From Caenorhabditis remanei (Eukaryota; Nematoda; Chromadorea; Rhabditida; Rhabditidae): DNA of 64,000 nt. This document shows positions 22,117-33,507 of this stretch, piece after piece (position 1 is the first letter of the stretch; every line of letters begins with the position of its first letter). The stretch lies in NCBI RefSeq assembly GCF_010183535.1, contig NC_071330.1:16969717-17033716 (forward strand), in the 5' to 3' direction. Made by a program: the position numbers and the translations under genes. The notes under the pieces were generated by a model. It was given only the letters and a program-made list of their open reading frames with translations. It ran no database searches and had not been told where the DNA came from.

Positions 22117-23668
22117 TTAAAAAATAAGTTTCTGTTGGTATGTGACATATTGGGGAACAACATATACGGGAATGAGGGGAATGAGATAGACAGGTGGGGG
22201 TACAGGTACAATGACAGGGGGCTGGTAATTAAGAAAATCTCTGGGATCACGTCCGTGAATGCACCAGTAGTGGAAGTTTTCTTCCGGTGCTCCTCTAGTG
22301 TAGACTCCTTGCATCCCTTGCCAGTATTCCTCCACTCTTTGGGTCCCAAAGTTGATCCATGTCCCAGAAAACGATTCCTCCTCAATGATCTTCTTGTAAC
22401 CGGTGTTCAACCGATAACAATTATCACCTTCATGAGCAACGACAAAACAGTGATGGAGTTTGTCTTGTGGTCGCTTCAGGTAGATCATTATGGAGTCATC
22501 GCGAGTGCTCCGCACATTTGACAGAAAGAGATGCGCGGAGCTGCAGATCATCTCTGCGATGTGGCCGGAAACATTGTGTTCGATCGTTGGCCAGTCCTTT
22601 GCTCCATTCGCGGCAATGGTGAAGTCCTTTGAGTGCTTTTCAAAGATGTGCCTCACGGCACCTTCACAGATATTGATCTGCAAAAAATGGGATGATAAGT
22701 AAAATGACAAGATAACGTTATGGGGGCTATTCACCTCCGAAAAAACAGTGTTTTTACTTCGTGGTTTTTTTTTAAATGAATTGAGGGAAAACACTTTTTT
22801 CCGAACATGAATAGCCCCATTATGATCATAAAATTAAGTTTTGCTTCAAATTTGGAAATCCTCAGTGGAGACAATACTTTAGCAAATTTTATGCTGATTC
22901 CGCTTTGTTTTTTCAATTTTGCAACCGAAGTCTGTGAGAAAAGTTATTCACGTTCTTGTTACAATTCGATGCAAAAATGAGCATTTTCAGGATTCTTAAA
23001 AGGTGCATGCACCTCAATTAGAGTTTTTACGGTGATAGGAGAAAAAAATTCCAGAAAAACACGTAGAATGTCGATTTTGAAGACTCGTTTTGCAAAAAAG
23101 CGAACAACTTTTCTCATTGACTTTCGTTGTGAAATCTGATTACAGACTAGGAATTAGGGTTGTGTGAAAAAGTTTTCCGAAAAAAATTGTGAAGCTATAT
23201 TTTTCGTACCGAAAAAAGAAAAAAAAATTTCGAAAATTTTTGAGCGAAAAAACCAAAAAGTCAGGAAAAAACATTTAGAATACAAAATTTGAAAAATTTC
23301 AGGAAAAATCGAAAAATCTCTATTTTTGTTACCTAATTGTTGAAACTATCTGTAGAAACTTCCAAATTTTGGTCTAAAAATGTTTTCTAAAAGTTTGGAC
23401 AGAAACAGTTTTTGCCGTAAAATTTTTTGCACAGCCCTGCAAGAAATCAACTCAAAATTTTTAATAAAATAGTATTAGTTCCTACTCTAACCTATTTTCA
23501 ATTTGATTACACCAAAAAAACACGAGAGGAACATGATAAATTAGAAATTTTACTTACTAGACTCCCGCCAATCGGAAATTGGCGCAGAATCCTTGGCTGC
23601 CGCTTCTGTTGTGGAGGTGGTGGGGCCATTCCATAGTTGACAGGGGCTGGGACCATGTTGAATTCCAT
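22117..23668 (-). CDS. RHIF/TxY-domain family protein, copy 1
   Basis: Exons 23558-23668 (37 codons) and 22117-22677 (186 codons) give 223 residues. An acceptor TTTTCAG lies 20 nt before the ATG (likely trans-splice site). Exon 1 encodes a Pro/Gln leader and ends PRILRQFPIGGSL. The domain in exon 2 has H47 and H52 (RHIFEKH), W66 and E70 (DWPTIEHNVS), R93 and R96, H112/H113, and T129/Y131 (NTGYKK). After it comes a W/G region (GTWINFG, EEYWQGMQGVYTRG) and a Pro/Val/Tyr tail. His near the start, then W/E, then T-x-Y near the end resembles BECR-fold nucleases such as barnase/EndoU-type toxins. No search was run, so this is a hypothesis. The 880-nt intron holds a hairpin insert absent from copy 2. 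The tandem partner is copy 2. Confidence 0.85.
22717..22822. repeat. Hairpin insertion in intron of copy 1
   Basis: Inverted repeat with ends GGGGCTATTCACCTCCGAAA and CCGAACATGAATAGCCCC and inner AAACAGTGTTTTT and AAAACACTTTTT. The matching intron of tandem copy 2 lacks it, so it arrived after the duplication. Confidence 0.65.
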
Positions 23669-24874
23669 CGTTGACTGAGATATGCTGAAAATTAGGAAAT
23701 ATTCAAAAAGAGTAGAGTTTGACTAAAAAAATTGAAGAGGAAGGAGTCTCAAAGTCGATAAAACGTAGAAATGAGATAGTCACCTATTAGTGAGAACACA
23801 ATTTGCAAAATGACGACTAGAACCTCCGTATGGTACATCTGAGAAAAATGAAATGAGAAGATGCATGTCCCAAGATACCCATCCCGCCCGTGATCTGAAC
23901 AGAGTTCTCTGGGAAAAATCTCAAGTTGAGAGTTCATGAGCACAGTCATTTGCCGCCGAGCTGCACGTTCCAATTTTCACGTTTCCCATGGGACGACTCA
24001 CACCTTTTAGAAGTAATCTGGAAAAAAAACTTTGCGATTGAAATTGTCTGTAAACTATCTGAAAGAGCAGTAAGGAATTTCTTGAAACTATTTTCCAGAT
24101 TGCGGACTTTTGAACACGGCTTTAAACTTTTTTTCTTCTGGGAACATTTGATTTGAGGTTTATCTTCTTCTGGCATGTTTTCTGATGGATTTTCACATGT
24201 CAGAGTTCCAAAATCTCTGAAAGCCTGCCAGCTGCAAGAATTGGTGTTAAAGTATTCTGGGAAGATGTCTCACCGTATTCTCATCTTGTCATCTGATGGA
24301 TGTCTTCCCATTCCGTCATCCGTGTTCTCACCTCTATGTCCATCTGCTTATCAGTATATTAAATTAATAAAGATAAAGATAAGGGTCTACCGGAAAGAGC
24401 AGCCGGCAAAGGCTGGGTGAAGATTCCAGATAAAGATTTCTCAATTTGAAAAACGTAAATCACAAAAAAACAAGTTTTCCAGCAACTACTTGATTTCAAA
24501 ATATTCTCCTGGGAGAATGCACTAAGATCATCTTGGAGCCTAGCTTACAGTTTTCAGAAAAGTTTTAAAATTTTCCGGTTTTCAGACTATCACTTTCCAT
24601 CAAATCATTCAGTTTTGCAGATTGACCTGATGAATTGTTCTTCTGGGAAGATATCTAAGTGAGACGCTTGTCGTATTCTCATTATGTCTTCTCAGGGATG
24701 ACTTCCCATTCAGTCATACACTTGGACGGGCCGATGAGAAATTAATTATACTTTTGAAAACTTGCATTGATATAAATTTATTAACAATTAGAAAACAAAA
24801 ACAAAGAAACAAACAAATTATGCCAATCATGAAATATCATAGTACAATATTATTAATTATAATTATTAAAAGTA

Positions 24875-25969
24875 TTAATAAATGAGTTCCTGTTGGTATG
24901 GAACATGTTGGGGAACAACGTATACGGGAATGAGGGGAATAAGATAGACAGGTGGGGGTACAGGTACAAGGACAGGGGGCTGGTAATTAAGAAAATCACT
25001 GGGAACACGTCCGTGAATGCACCAGTAGTGGAAGTTTTCCTCCGGTGCTCCTCTCGTGTAGACTCCTTGCATCCCTTGCCAGTATTCCTCCACTACGCCA
25101 GTTCCACTGTTGATCCAAGTTCCAGAGAAGGCCTCGTCCTCAATCAGCTTCTTGTAACCGGTGTTCAACCGGTAACAATTGTCTCCTTCATGGGCAACCA
25201 CAAAACAATGGTGCATTTTGTCTTGTGGTCGCTTCAAGTAGACCATGATCGAATCGTCGCGAGTGCTCCGCACATTTGACAGAAAAATATGTTCTGAGCT
25301 GCTGATCATCTCAGCAATGTGTTTGGACACATTACGCTCGATCGTCGGCCAGTCCTTTGTTTCCCTTTGTGGCTTTGAGTGGCTTTCGAAAATGTGCCTA
25401 ACGGCACCTTCACGGATTCTGATCTGCAAAAAACATAATTAAGTTAACTATAGTTTCAGAATTAAAAAAATTTTACACTGATTCCGCATTTTTTTTTCCA
25501 GTTTTTGCAGCGGAAGTCTGTGAGAAAAGTTATTTATGTTATTGAGGATCCAGTGCAAAAACAAGCATTTTCAGAATTTTTTAAATTGACTTTTTTGTTT
25601 GTTTTCCTTAATAGAAGTGCCCCCGCAAAGCCTATTTAACTCAGTATATATATTTTCTCAAAAATATCAAAAAGTTGCTAACAGAGAAAATGTAGCGTTC
25701 AAATTTTTTTCGAAAAGTTTGGACCGAAAAGTTTTTCGCCGTAATTTTTTTTCTTCAAAAACAATATAAAATAGCATTAGTTCTTACTGAAAACGATTAT
25801 CTAGCAAACTACGACAAAAAACACGAGACGAACATGATAAATTAAAAGTTGAACTTACTAGAATCCCAGCGATCCAAAATTCAAACAAAATCCTTGGCTG
25901 CCGTTTTTGTTGTGGTGCTGGTGGAGCCAATCCATTGTTGACAGTGGCATGGGCCAGGTTGAATGCCAT
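24875..25969 (-). CDS. RHIF/TxY-domain family protein, copy 2
   Basis: Exons 25859-25969 (37 codons) and 24875-25423 (182 codons) give 219 residues. An acceptor TTTTCAG lies 16 nt before the ATG. It is a close tandem paralogue of copy 1, with the same intron position and phase and a leader ending PRILFEFWIAGIL. The domain keeps RHIFESH, DWPTIERNVS, RSTRDD, MHHCF and NTGYKK. It is slightly shorter in the loop after the second His. The Pro/Val/Tyr tail is nearly the same. Downstream and upstream flanks also align with those of copy 1, so a unit of roughly 2.5 kb was duplicated whole. It lies back to back with the degenerate plus-strand locus starting 0.9 kb away. A nuclease-like fold is inferred from motif order only. 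Confidence 0.85.
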
Positions 25970-26881
25970 ATTTAGTTTCTTGAAGCTGAAAACAAGAAAA
26001 GATTTGAAAAGAGTACAGTTTGACTAAAAATTGAAAAGGAAGGAGTCTCAAAGTCCATAAAACGTAAAAATAAGAAAGTCACCTATTAGTGAAAACACAA
26101 TTTGCAGAATGACGACTTGAACCTGCGTATGGTACTTCTGAGAAAAATGAAATGAGAAGATGCATGTCCCAAGATACCCATCCCGCCCGTGATCTGAACA
26201 GAGTTCTCTGGGAAAAATCTCAAGTTGAGAGTTCATGAGCACAGTCATTTGCCGCGAGCTGCACGTTCCATTTTTCACGTTTTCCATGAGACGACTCATA
26301 CCTTTTAGTAGTAATCTGGGAAAAAAAACTATGAGATTGAAATTGTTTATAAACTATCTGAAAGAGCAGTAAGGAATTTCTTGAAACTATTTTCCAGATT
26401 GTGGATTTTTGAACACAATTTTGATTTTTTCTGGGAACATACACTTGAAGTAGTTTTTCTTTTTCTGACAAGTTTTCTGATGGATTTTCAAATGTTAGAA
26501 CTTCGAATCAGAGATTTTCTGAAAGCCTGCAAGAATTGGTGCTAAATTATTCTGGGAAGATCACCAGTGTCACTGTATTCTCATCATGTCTTCTCATAGA
26601 TGTCATCTGTGTTTTCACCTCTATGTCCATCGCCTATCAAGGTACTAACAGTAAATTAATAAAGATAAAATTAGGATCTACCAATAAGAGCAGCCGTCAA
26701 AAACTGGGTGAAAATTCTAGGTAAAGATTTCTCATTTTGATAAAACATACACTACTCTCGTTCTTGTCATTCAAAAAGACTGCTCTCTTGAAAGAAGGTG
26801 ACTCGGTTTCTTATTCTCATGGAATTTTTTCTTTCGTATCCGTTTCCAATATATTTCTAAACTATACACTATAATTTTCAG

Positions 26882-28241
26882 ATTCGCATTCGTGAAGGGA
26901 CAATCCGGCACATCTTCAAGGGTCACAGGAAGGACTTCCAGCACGCGACCGGAGGAGCAAATAATTGGAACACTGTCCAGAGAAACGTGGCGAATTATCT
27001 GAAGTCAATGATTTTAAACTCGACACACCTCTTCATCACAGATAAACTAACAACTCGAACGGACGCGCTCCTCATGTACCTTCGTCGACCCGGAGACGTC
27101 ATGTTCCATCGGATTCCAATTGCTCAGGATCACGTGGAGAAGATTTGCATTCGTGATGGCACTCCCCGCCACATTTTCAAGAAGCACTGGAAGGACTTCC
27201 AGCACGCGACCGGAGGAGCGAAGGATTGGAACATGATCGAGAAAAACGTCTCGAGTTATCTGAAAGAGATGATTTTGAGCTCGACTCAACTCTTATTCAC
27301 GGATGAGCTGGTGACTAGGGAGGACGAACTGCTCCTCTACGTCCGCCAACCAAGAGACAAGATGTACCACCGTATAACTCTTGCCCAGGATGAGGCGGAA
27401 GAACATGTGTACAACGTGAGCACCGCCTACAAGCTGTGGATCAATGAGGGGGTGCAATTCGCTGGAAAATGGAAACATTTTGAATCTCAATAAGAAGTTA
27501 GCTACCAGCCTCAAATGACAGGCATCTTCATAAAAACATCCGGGAACCCTCATTTGGAAAACATTCACCGCCGTCCGGAGCCACAACCTGTTGTTGAGAA
27601 CCATGTCGTCCATTTTGTACCTGTCATGCCAGCTCCGTATATTCTTGTCCCCGTTCAACCAATTGAATATTTCCCTTATCCCCCACCAGTCTATGCCTGA
27701 CCTTGTTAACCGACACATTTTCAAGAGAGACTGGAAGGATTTCCAGCACGCGACCGGAGGAGCGAAGGATTGGAACACTGTCGAGAGGAACGTATCAAGA
27801 TATCTCCAAGAGATGATCTTGAGTTCCAATTATTTGTTCTTCACAGATGAGCTTGTCACACGGGAGGACGGAGTACTTTTGTACTTCCGCAGGCTGGGAG
27901 ACAAATTGCACCATCGAGTAGCACTCGCTCAAGATAAGGCGGAAGAACATGTGTACAATATTAGCACCGCTTACAAGCTGCGGATCGAGGAGCAGGAGTT
28001 TTACGAGATATGGAAGGATTTCTTGACGCAAAATGAGGTATTTTATCAATCTGGAATGAATGGAATCTTCACGAGGACATCGGACAACCCTCATCTGGCC
28101 AACATTCACCACCGACCGGATCCCGAACCTCTTGAGACCCATTTCGCCCATTTTGTACCTGTCCAGCCAATTCCTTGTATTCTTGTCCCAGTCCAACCTA
28201 TCCAATATTTCCCTTATCGCCCACCAGTCCATGTCTGGTAA
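26882..28241 (+). pseudogene. Degenerate triple-domain RHIF/TxY locus
   Basis: An acceptor TTTTCAG opens a frame with no family exon 1 upstream. The flank to the left matches the upstream flank of copies 1 and 2 instead. Unit 1 (26882-27142) is a domain cut off before its T-x-Y. It runs in frame into unit 2 (27143 on), a complete domain with RHIFKKH and STAYKL. Unit 2 meets an in-frame TAA at 27491-27493 where the related plus-strand gene at 34936 has a sense codon. Its tail continues open to a TGA at 27698-27700. Unit 3 (frame entered near 27693) has RHIFKRD, with the second His replaced by Asp, then STAYKL and an intact tail ending at 28241. Units 1 and 3 are nearly identical in DNA to parts of the gene at 32072, and unit 2 is most like the gene at 34936. 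A transcribed, functional use is not excluded. Confidence 0.7.
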
Positions 28242-28277
28242 TGCCTTGTAATTGTATATTTTATTATTGTCTATAAT

Positions 28278-29358
28278 TAGAGACCGCAACATTTTTTTCA
28301 AACTCAATTTTTCATTAAAATTTCCATCCTGACCTTTTCTTCAGGTAAATGGAAGTACATTTCCAAATTTTTTTCTGAAAATATTCACTCTCTCCGAAGT
28401 TACAGGACCTTTTAGTCAGCCATGGTTTCTACTGAATTTCTCTTGGGGAATTCTTTTGTTTTCCTGACCACGCAAAAAATATTTTCTGTTTTCACGTTCA
28501 ATCCGTCGAATTTTTGTAAAATTTGGGAAAGTTCGAACCAGAAACCGTTTGATTAAAAACCCAGCGTCTTATCCACTGAACTAAATGAGTACAAATGTGA
28601 CGCTGATAATAGGAAAATATATTTTTGACGTGATTTTTAAAAATTGAAGAGTATTATTTGAAGGATTTTCAGCTTATTTCGAGATAAAACATCAAATATC
28701 TAAAGTTCTACAATACGGATTTTTTAATTTCTAAGTGGATCTAGATCGAAATTTTGCGTAGATTCTGATTCCGTCGAAAAACGATGCGAGTCTGACTTGC
28801 ATTAACCTGAACTGTCGATAAAACTACTTTTCTTTTTGAGCCTGTTGTCTTCCGACACCGAAAAAACCACATTTTACGAATCAACGGCTTTCAAAATTTT
28901 GGCCCCAGGTACCTGAAGAGATGTCTAAGAAGAATATGTCAGAAAATAGATCGGTTATCACTGTAAATTTTTGAAGTGATGCCTCGAAGTTCAGCTGGCT
29001 CCCAAAAAAATTCGACAGCACGAAAATTTAATTTTCTTTCAAAACCTATTAGAGTATGTCAAGAACTACTAGAAACAGTAAAAAAACAATGCGAGTCTGA
29101 CCTAGAACAACCTAAACGTGACATTTTACTGAAAAAAGCAAAATGTTTTTTTCAGTTTTCTGAGAAAACTAAACATTTGGGTGGAACGAAAGTGTGTTCA
29201 TCGGATTCTACGTACTCGATTACATAGGGGTCAAAAGTTTTCATTCTGTTTTAGCGTTCTGGGCTCTCAGGGCAGACCGCCAAACATTTCAATACCCTCC
29301 TCATGACGCCCCAGGAGAAGAAAATGAAAAACTCCGCCCACGTTCATTGCGGTCCCTA
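28278..29358. mobile_element. hAT-like non-autonomous element (1,081 bp)
   Basis: Ends TAGAGACCGCAA and TTGCGGTCCCTA form a 12-bp inverted repeat with one mismatch. The 8-bp target duplication TCTATAAT is perfect (28270-28277 and 29359-29366). Removing the element restores the 3' UTR sequence found after the related gene at 32653 (TTGTCTATAATAT). Eight-bp duplications and TAGRG ends are typical of hAT elements. The inside holds only a short open frame (about 28979-29227) with no transposase motif I recognise. A tRNA-like box pair lies on the minus strand near 28531-28583. Confidence 0.85.
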
Positions 29359-29748
29359 TCTATAATATTCTAAATATTATTGTCTTGTATTTTTTTACTC
29401 TATTTACAATTCTCATTTTATTGTACATTATTGTATTTTTTTTTGAAAATAAATTGATCAAAAATAAAACAAGTCTTCTAGTTACTCACCGACTTTTTAA
29501 CAGTACTCCCTTGCATGAGCTGATGAGAAGAGACACAAAAGACACGTTCATTCTCATCTTCAGGTGACCGGTAGGTGAGAAGACCATCTGTCATTGAAAA
29601 TTTCCAGACATTTTTCATAAATCTTGGATTTTAATTGTCTTGGATTCTGAGCTTATCACATTTAGTAGTTTTATATTAAACTTTTTTCCAAAATTTCAGG
29701 TTCGAACAGACTGGCGACGAAAGACTTCCAGAGCAGCATCATAACTAA

Positions 29749-30016
29749 ACTTAATTGTTTTTTGAGGTTCTAACTTTATATGTGTATTATTTGTTTACCA
29801 TTTAAATTGATATCATTACCATTTGTTTTCCAGTTTTAATACCAGTTAAAATAAATGAATCAAAATAAAAGTTTCCTCATTTCAATAATCCATTTCCACA
29901 CATTTGTTTCCAATTTTCACACAATTAAGCTCGATAGACACATTTACAACCAATTGGGAAGGGAGATGCACTGTCCCACCCTTGAACTCACCGGATGTGA
30001 GGATGACAGATGGTTC
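29749..30016. repeat. Near-identical upstream block, copy 1
   Basis: 268 bp that differ from 33089-33356 at four positions by my count and contain no gaps. Sequences on both sides, including the downstream exons, have diverged far more. It starts about 415 bp before the ATG of the gene at 30165 and ends about 150 bp before it. It contains AATACCAGTTAAAATAAATG and CAATTGGGAAGGGAGATGCA. Confidence 0.85.
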
Positions 30017-30164
30017 TCATACTTGGTAGGTTACAGTCAGAAGTTTATGATGTCAGAAGGCTATTCTTCTCATTTTTTTTGCGCTGTGGTTTTCTTTCTC
30101 TTATATTGATAGGTTTTACGTTTTTTATAATTTTAATCATTTTAATACAATTTTTAAGGAAAAC

Positions 30165-32653
30165 ATGCAGTATTTCTACAACGACGTCGCCTACGACTTC
30201 CAGCAAACCCCGGACCCATTTGGATATGCCAACGAGATGTATTTTGCCCAACCAGCCATGCCGATGGAGTCGTCGATGGGAGTTCGAGCGCCGATGCCGT
30301 CACAAATTGAGATGCCACAAAACACTGGATTTAATGAAGCGCCACGAATTCTGTGCGAATTCCCAATCGGCCAAATCACGGTTAGTTTTTTTAGATTCAA
30401 AAAATTACGGAAAAGCAATAATATCTATTAAATTGAAATACTTGATTCCAAAATATAACTGATAGATTAGAAAGTTCGGAAAACTTTCATCGAAACTTTC
30501 CATTTCCTGAAGTTATCTTTTGATACGCTTAGAGGTCTCAATTTCCCAATTCACACATATCCTTGATCACACTGGGAAATATAATGCATCCATTTTTATA
30601 CAGGCGGCCAATTCGACAAGGACACCAAATTTGGCTCTTGGGAAGTGCGAGGAGAAGACGGAAGGGGACATTGGGAGGAAGCTTATTGAAATTTTAATAA
30701 TTATAATATTTTCCAAAATGTTCATTTTCAAATTTATTTTGAACTTTTGAGTTTGCGTTAAATTTTTATATTTAAAACTGATTTCATTCTAAAACTATTT
30801 TTGTTTCGAAATTTTTAGGAAAACATTTCTGAACTTTTTTCTATCAAAAATTCTAATTTTTGAAGCACTAAAAAACTTAAACTTTTATATACTTTCGCAA
30901 AACTTCTGTTTTTGAAACCGATCAATTTCTGAATATTTTCTTTTAACTTCCCAATTTAATTAGAGCTAAATTTTCATCTTCAAATTTTCATCTTCGATAT
31001 TTCATCTTTAAATTTTCAACCTTAAACTTTTCAGTATTGTCACGGGTCGGGCCGAGACGATATCAAAAATATTTTTGGCCCGTTTTCAAACATTTTTTGA
31101 ATTTTTTTTGAAAAAAGTATAGTTTCAAATATAAATTTAAAACTCAATCAAAAGCAAAATATGTTTAGTAATTTGAGCACTTATACTCAATATTTTCGAA
31201 AATATTCAGAAAATTTTGTTAAAAAAAGAGTACCCATTTTTGAATCCGGGGCGGGCCGGCCCGATTTTTGACAGGTCTGAAATTTTTTACCTTAAATTTT
31301 TATCTTCAAATTTTCCTCTTTAAATTTTCAACCTTAAGTTTTCAACCATAAATTTTCCTCTTTAAATTTTCAACCTTAAGTTTTCAATCATAAATTTTAA
31401 GCCTTAAATTTTTAATTCTTGTTGGTAGTGCAAAATTTCAATTTTTTTAAATGTTTCTGTTATTTTTCCAGCCTCTGTAATTTTTTGAAGCCTAAACCCG
31501 GTTAGACCAAAAAATTGTTTTTACATTTTTCAATTTTTAAAAGTTTTGCTCAAATTTTAAAAAATTCGAAAAAATCAGAAAAGTTCGGAAATCTGAGTCA
31601 CCATTATTTATCGGACAACTTCTAAAATGATCGTCAAGCTTAATCCAGATGGTCACTTCCGTCTTCTCATCATTCTTCCCAAGAGCCAAAATTAGGTGAC
31701 CTCATTTTATTGCCCTATATATTAAGAATCCGAATATTTCGAATTTTTCGGTATTTTTGAAATTTACAAAAAAGAGATGATTTTTTCAATACCCATCGTT
31801 TTTAAACAGATTTTTTTAGTTTCAGGAATTCCGGAAGAATTTTTTTCCACTTAAAAGTGTCCGTAATTTTGAGTTTTCGGAAAGTTATTTGTAGTTTTGA
31901 AAAGCTTTTTTGTATTGAATGTTTTTGTTTAACAGTGCTAATTAAAAAATTTTAATTAATCAAATTTAAAAATCGGTTGTTTTCGGAAAATTGCAAAGAA
32001 ATTTATCAGCTATTCTTTCTCACTAAATCAAAAACTCGCATTTAATCCATACCGTATGCTCCAATTTTCAGATCCGCATTCGAGTCGGAACCATTCGACA
32101 CATTTTCAAGAAACACTGGAAGGATTTTGTGTTTGCGGCGGGAGGAGCAAGGGATTGGAATGATGTCGAGAGAAACGTGGCGAATTATCTGATGTCAATG
32201 ATTTCAAACTCGACACAGCTCTTCATCACAGACAAACTCACAACTCGAACGGACGCGCTCCTCATGTACCTTCGTCGACCCGGAGACGTCATGTTCCATC
32301 GGATTCCAATCGCTCAGGATCACGTGGAGAAGCAGGTATACAACATTTGCACCGCTTACAAGCTGCGGATCGAGGAGCAGGAGTTTTACGGGATATGGAA
32401 GGATTTCTTGACGCAAAACGAGGTATTTTATCAATCTGGAATGAATGGAATCTTCACGAGGACATCGGACAACCCTCACCTGGCCAACATCCACCGCCGA
32501 CCGGATCCCGAACCTCTTGAGACCCATTGCGCCCATTTTGTACCTGTCCAGCCAATCCCTTATATTCTTGTCCCAGTCCACCTAATTGAATATGTCCCTC
32601 ATCCCCTACCTACCCAATATTTCCCTTATCCCCCACCAGTCCATGCCTGGTAA
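30165..32653 (+). CDS. RHIF/TxY-domain family protein, copy 3
   Basis: Exons 30165-30380 (72 codons) and 32072-32653 (193 codons) in phase 0 give 265 residues. The leader is longer than in copies 1 and 2 (starts MQYFYNDVAYDFQQ) but ends with the shared PRILCEFPIGQIT. The domain has H82 and H87 (RHIFKKH), W101 and E105, R131, R140/R141, H148 and T166/Y168 (CTAYKL). After it come GIWKDFL, MNGIFTRTS and a tail of Pro/Tyr repeats (YFPYPPP). AATAAA is at about 32775-32780. The 1.7-kb intron contains an inverted repeat whose left arm is an open, acceptor-preceded segment (30606 on) and might be an alternative last exon. Function is inferred only by analogy with BECR-type nucleases. Confidence 0.83.
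30606..31695. repeat. Inverted repeat in intron of copy 3
   Basis: The left arm contains CAAATTTGGCTCTTGGGAAG and GAGAAGACGG. The right arm (about 31625-31695) is its complement (CCGTCTTCTCATCATTCTTC, CCAAGAGCCAAAATTAGG). The same pair flanks a shorter interior in the intron of copy 4 (33967 and 34540-34600). GGGCCGG-type fragments lie between (31040-31260). Confidence 0.6.
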
Positions 32654-33088
32654 TACCTTGTAATTGTATATTTTTTATTGTCTATAATATGCTAAATAAT
32701 TTTGTCCTGTATTTTTTTACTCTATGTACATTACTTTTTATCTGTACATTATTTCTTGTTGTATTTTTTTTGAAAATAAATTGATCAAAAATTAAAACAA
32801 GTCTTCCAGTTACTCACCGACCTTTTAGCAATGCTCTCGTGAGACACCCTTACATGATCTGATAAGAAGTGAGACACAAGAGACACATGCATTCCCATCC
32901 TCAGATGACCGGTAGGTGAGTAGACCATCTGTCAATAAAATTTTCTGACATTTTCCCTTAAGCTTGGTTATAGTTAACTTGGATTTAAATTTATCACATT
33001 TAGTAGGTTTATATTAAACTTTTTTCAAAATTTCTGGTTTTTTGCAGACTTGCGGCAAATTAGTCCCAAAGCAGCAACATCATAACAA

Positions 33089-33356
33089 ACTTAATTGTTT
33101 TTTGAGATCCTAACTTTATATGTATATTATTTGTTTACCATTTAAATTGATATCATTACCATTTGTTTTCCAGTTTTAATACCAGTTAAAATAAATGAAT
33201 CAAAATAAAAGTTTCCTCATTTCAATAATCCATTTCCACACATTTGTTTCCAATTTTCACACAATTAAGATCGATAGACACATTTACAACCAATTGGGAA
33301 GGGAGATGCACTGTCCCACCCTTGAACTCACCGGATGTGAGGATGACAGATGGTTC
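33089..33356. repeat. Near-identical upstream block, copy 2
   Basis: Partner of 29749-30016, exactly 3,340 bp downstream. Mismatches are clustered at the left edge (two in TTGAGATCC), plus one each in TATGTATATT and AAGATCGA. It begins about 420 bp and ends about 150 bp before the ATG of copy 4. Confidence 0.85.
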
Positions 33357-33507
33357 CCTTAGCTGGTTGGTTACAGTCAGAGGTTTTTGATGGGAAATGA
33401 CCATTCTTCCTTTTTTGTCCACTTTTTTCTTGTCTCATTTCGATTGGTTTTACGTTTTTTTCAACAATTTCTAAAAATGTTTTGAAGTATTTACAGCTAA
33501 TAAAAAC

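Noticed and set aside
28979..29227. Possible transposase fragment in the hAT-like element
   Set aside because: Short, with no recognisable hAT catalytic or dimerisation motif. The element is treated as non-autonomous.
29855..30109. 84-codon frame in the upstream block of copy 3
   Set aside because: The near-identical block before copy 4 breaks the frame just past the conserved part, so protein constraint is unlikely.
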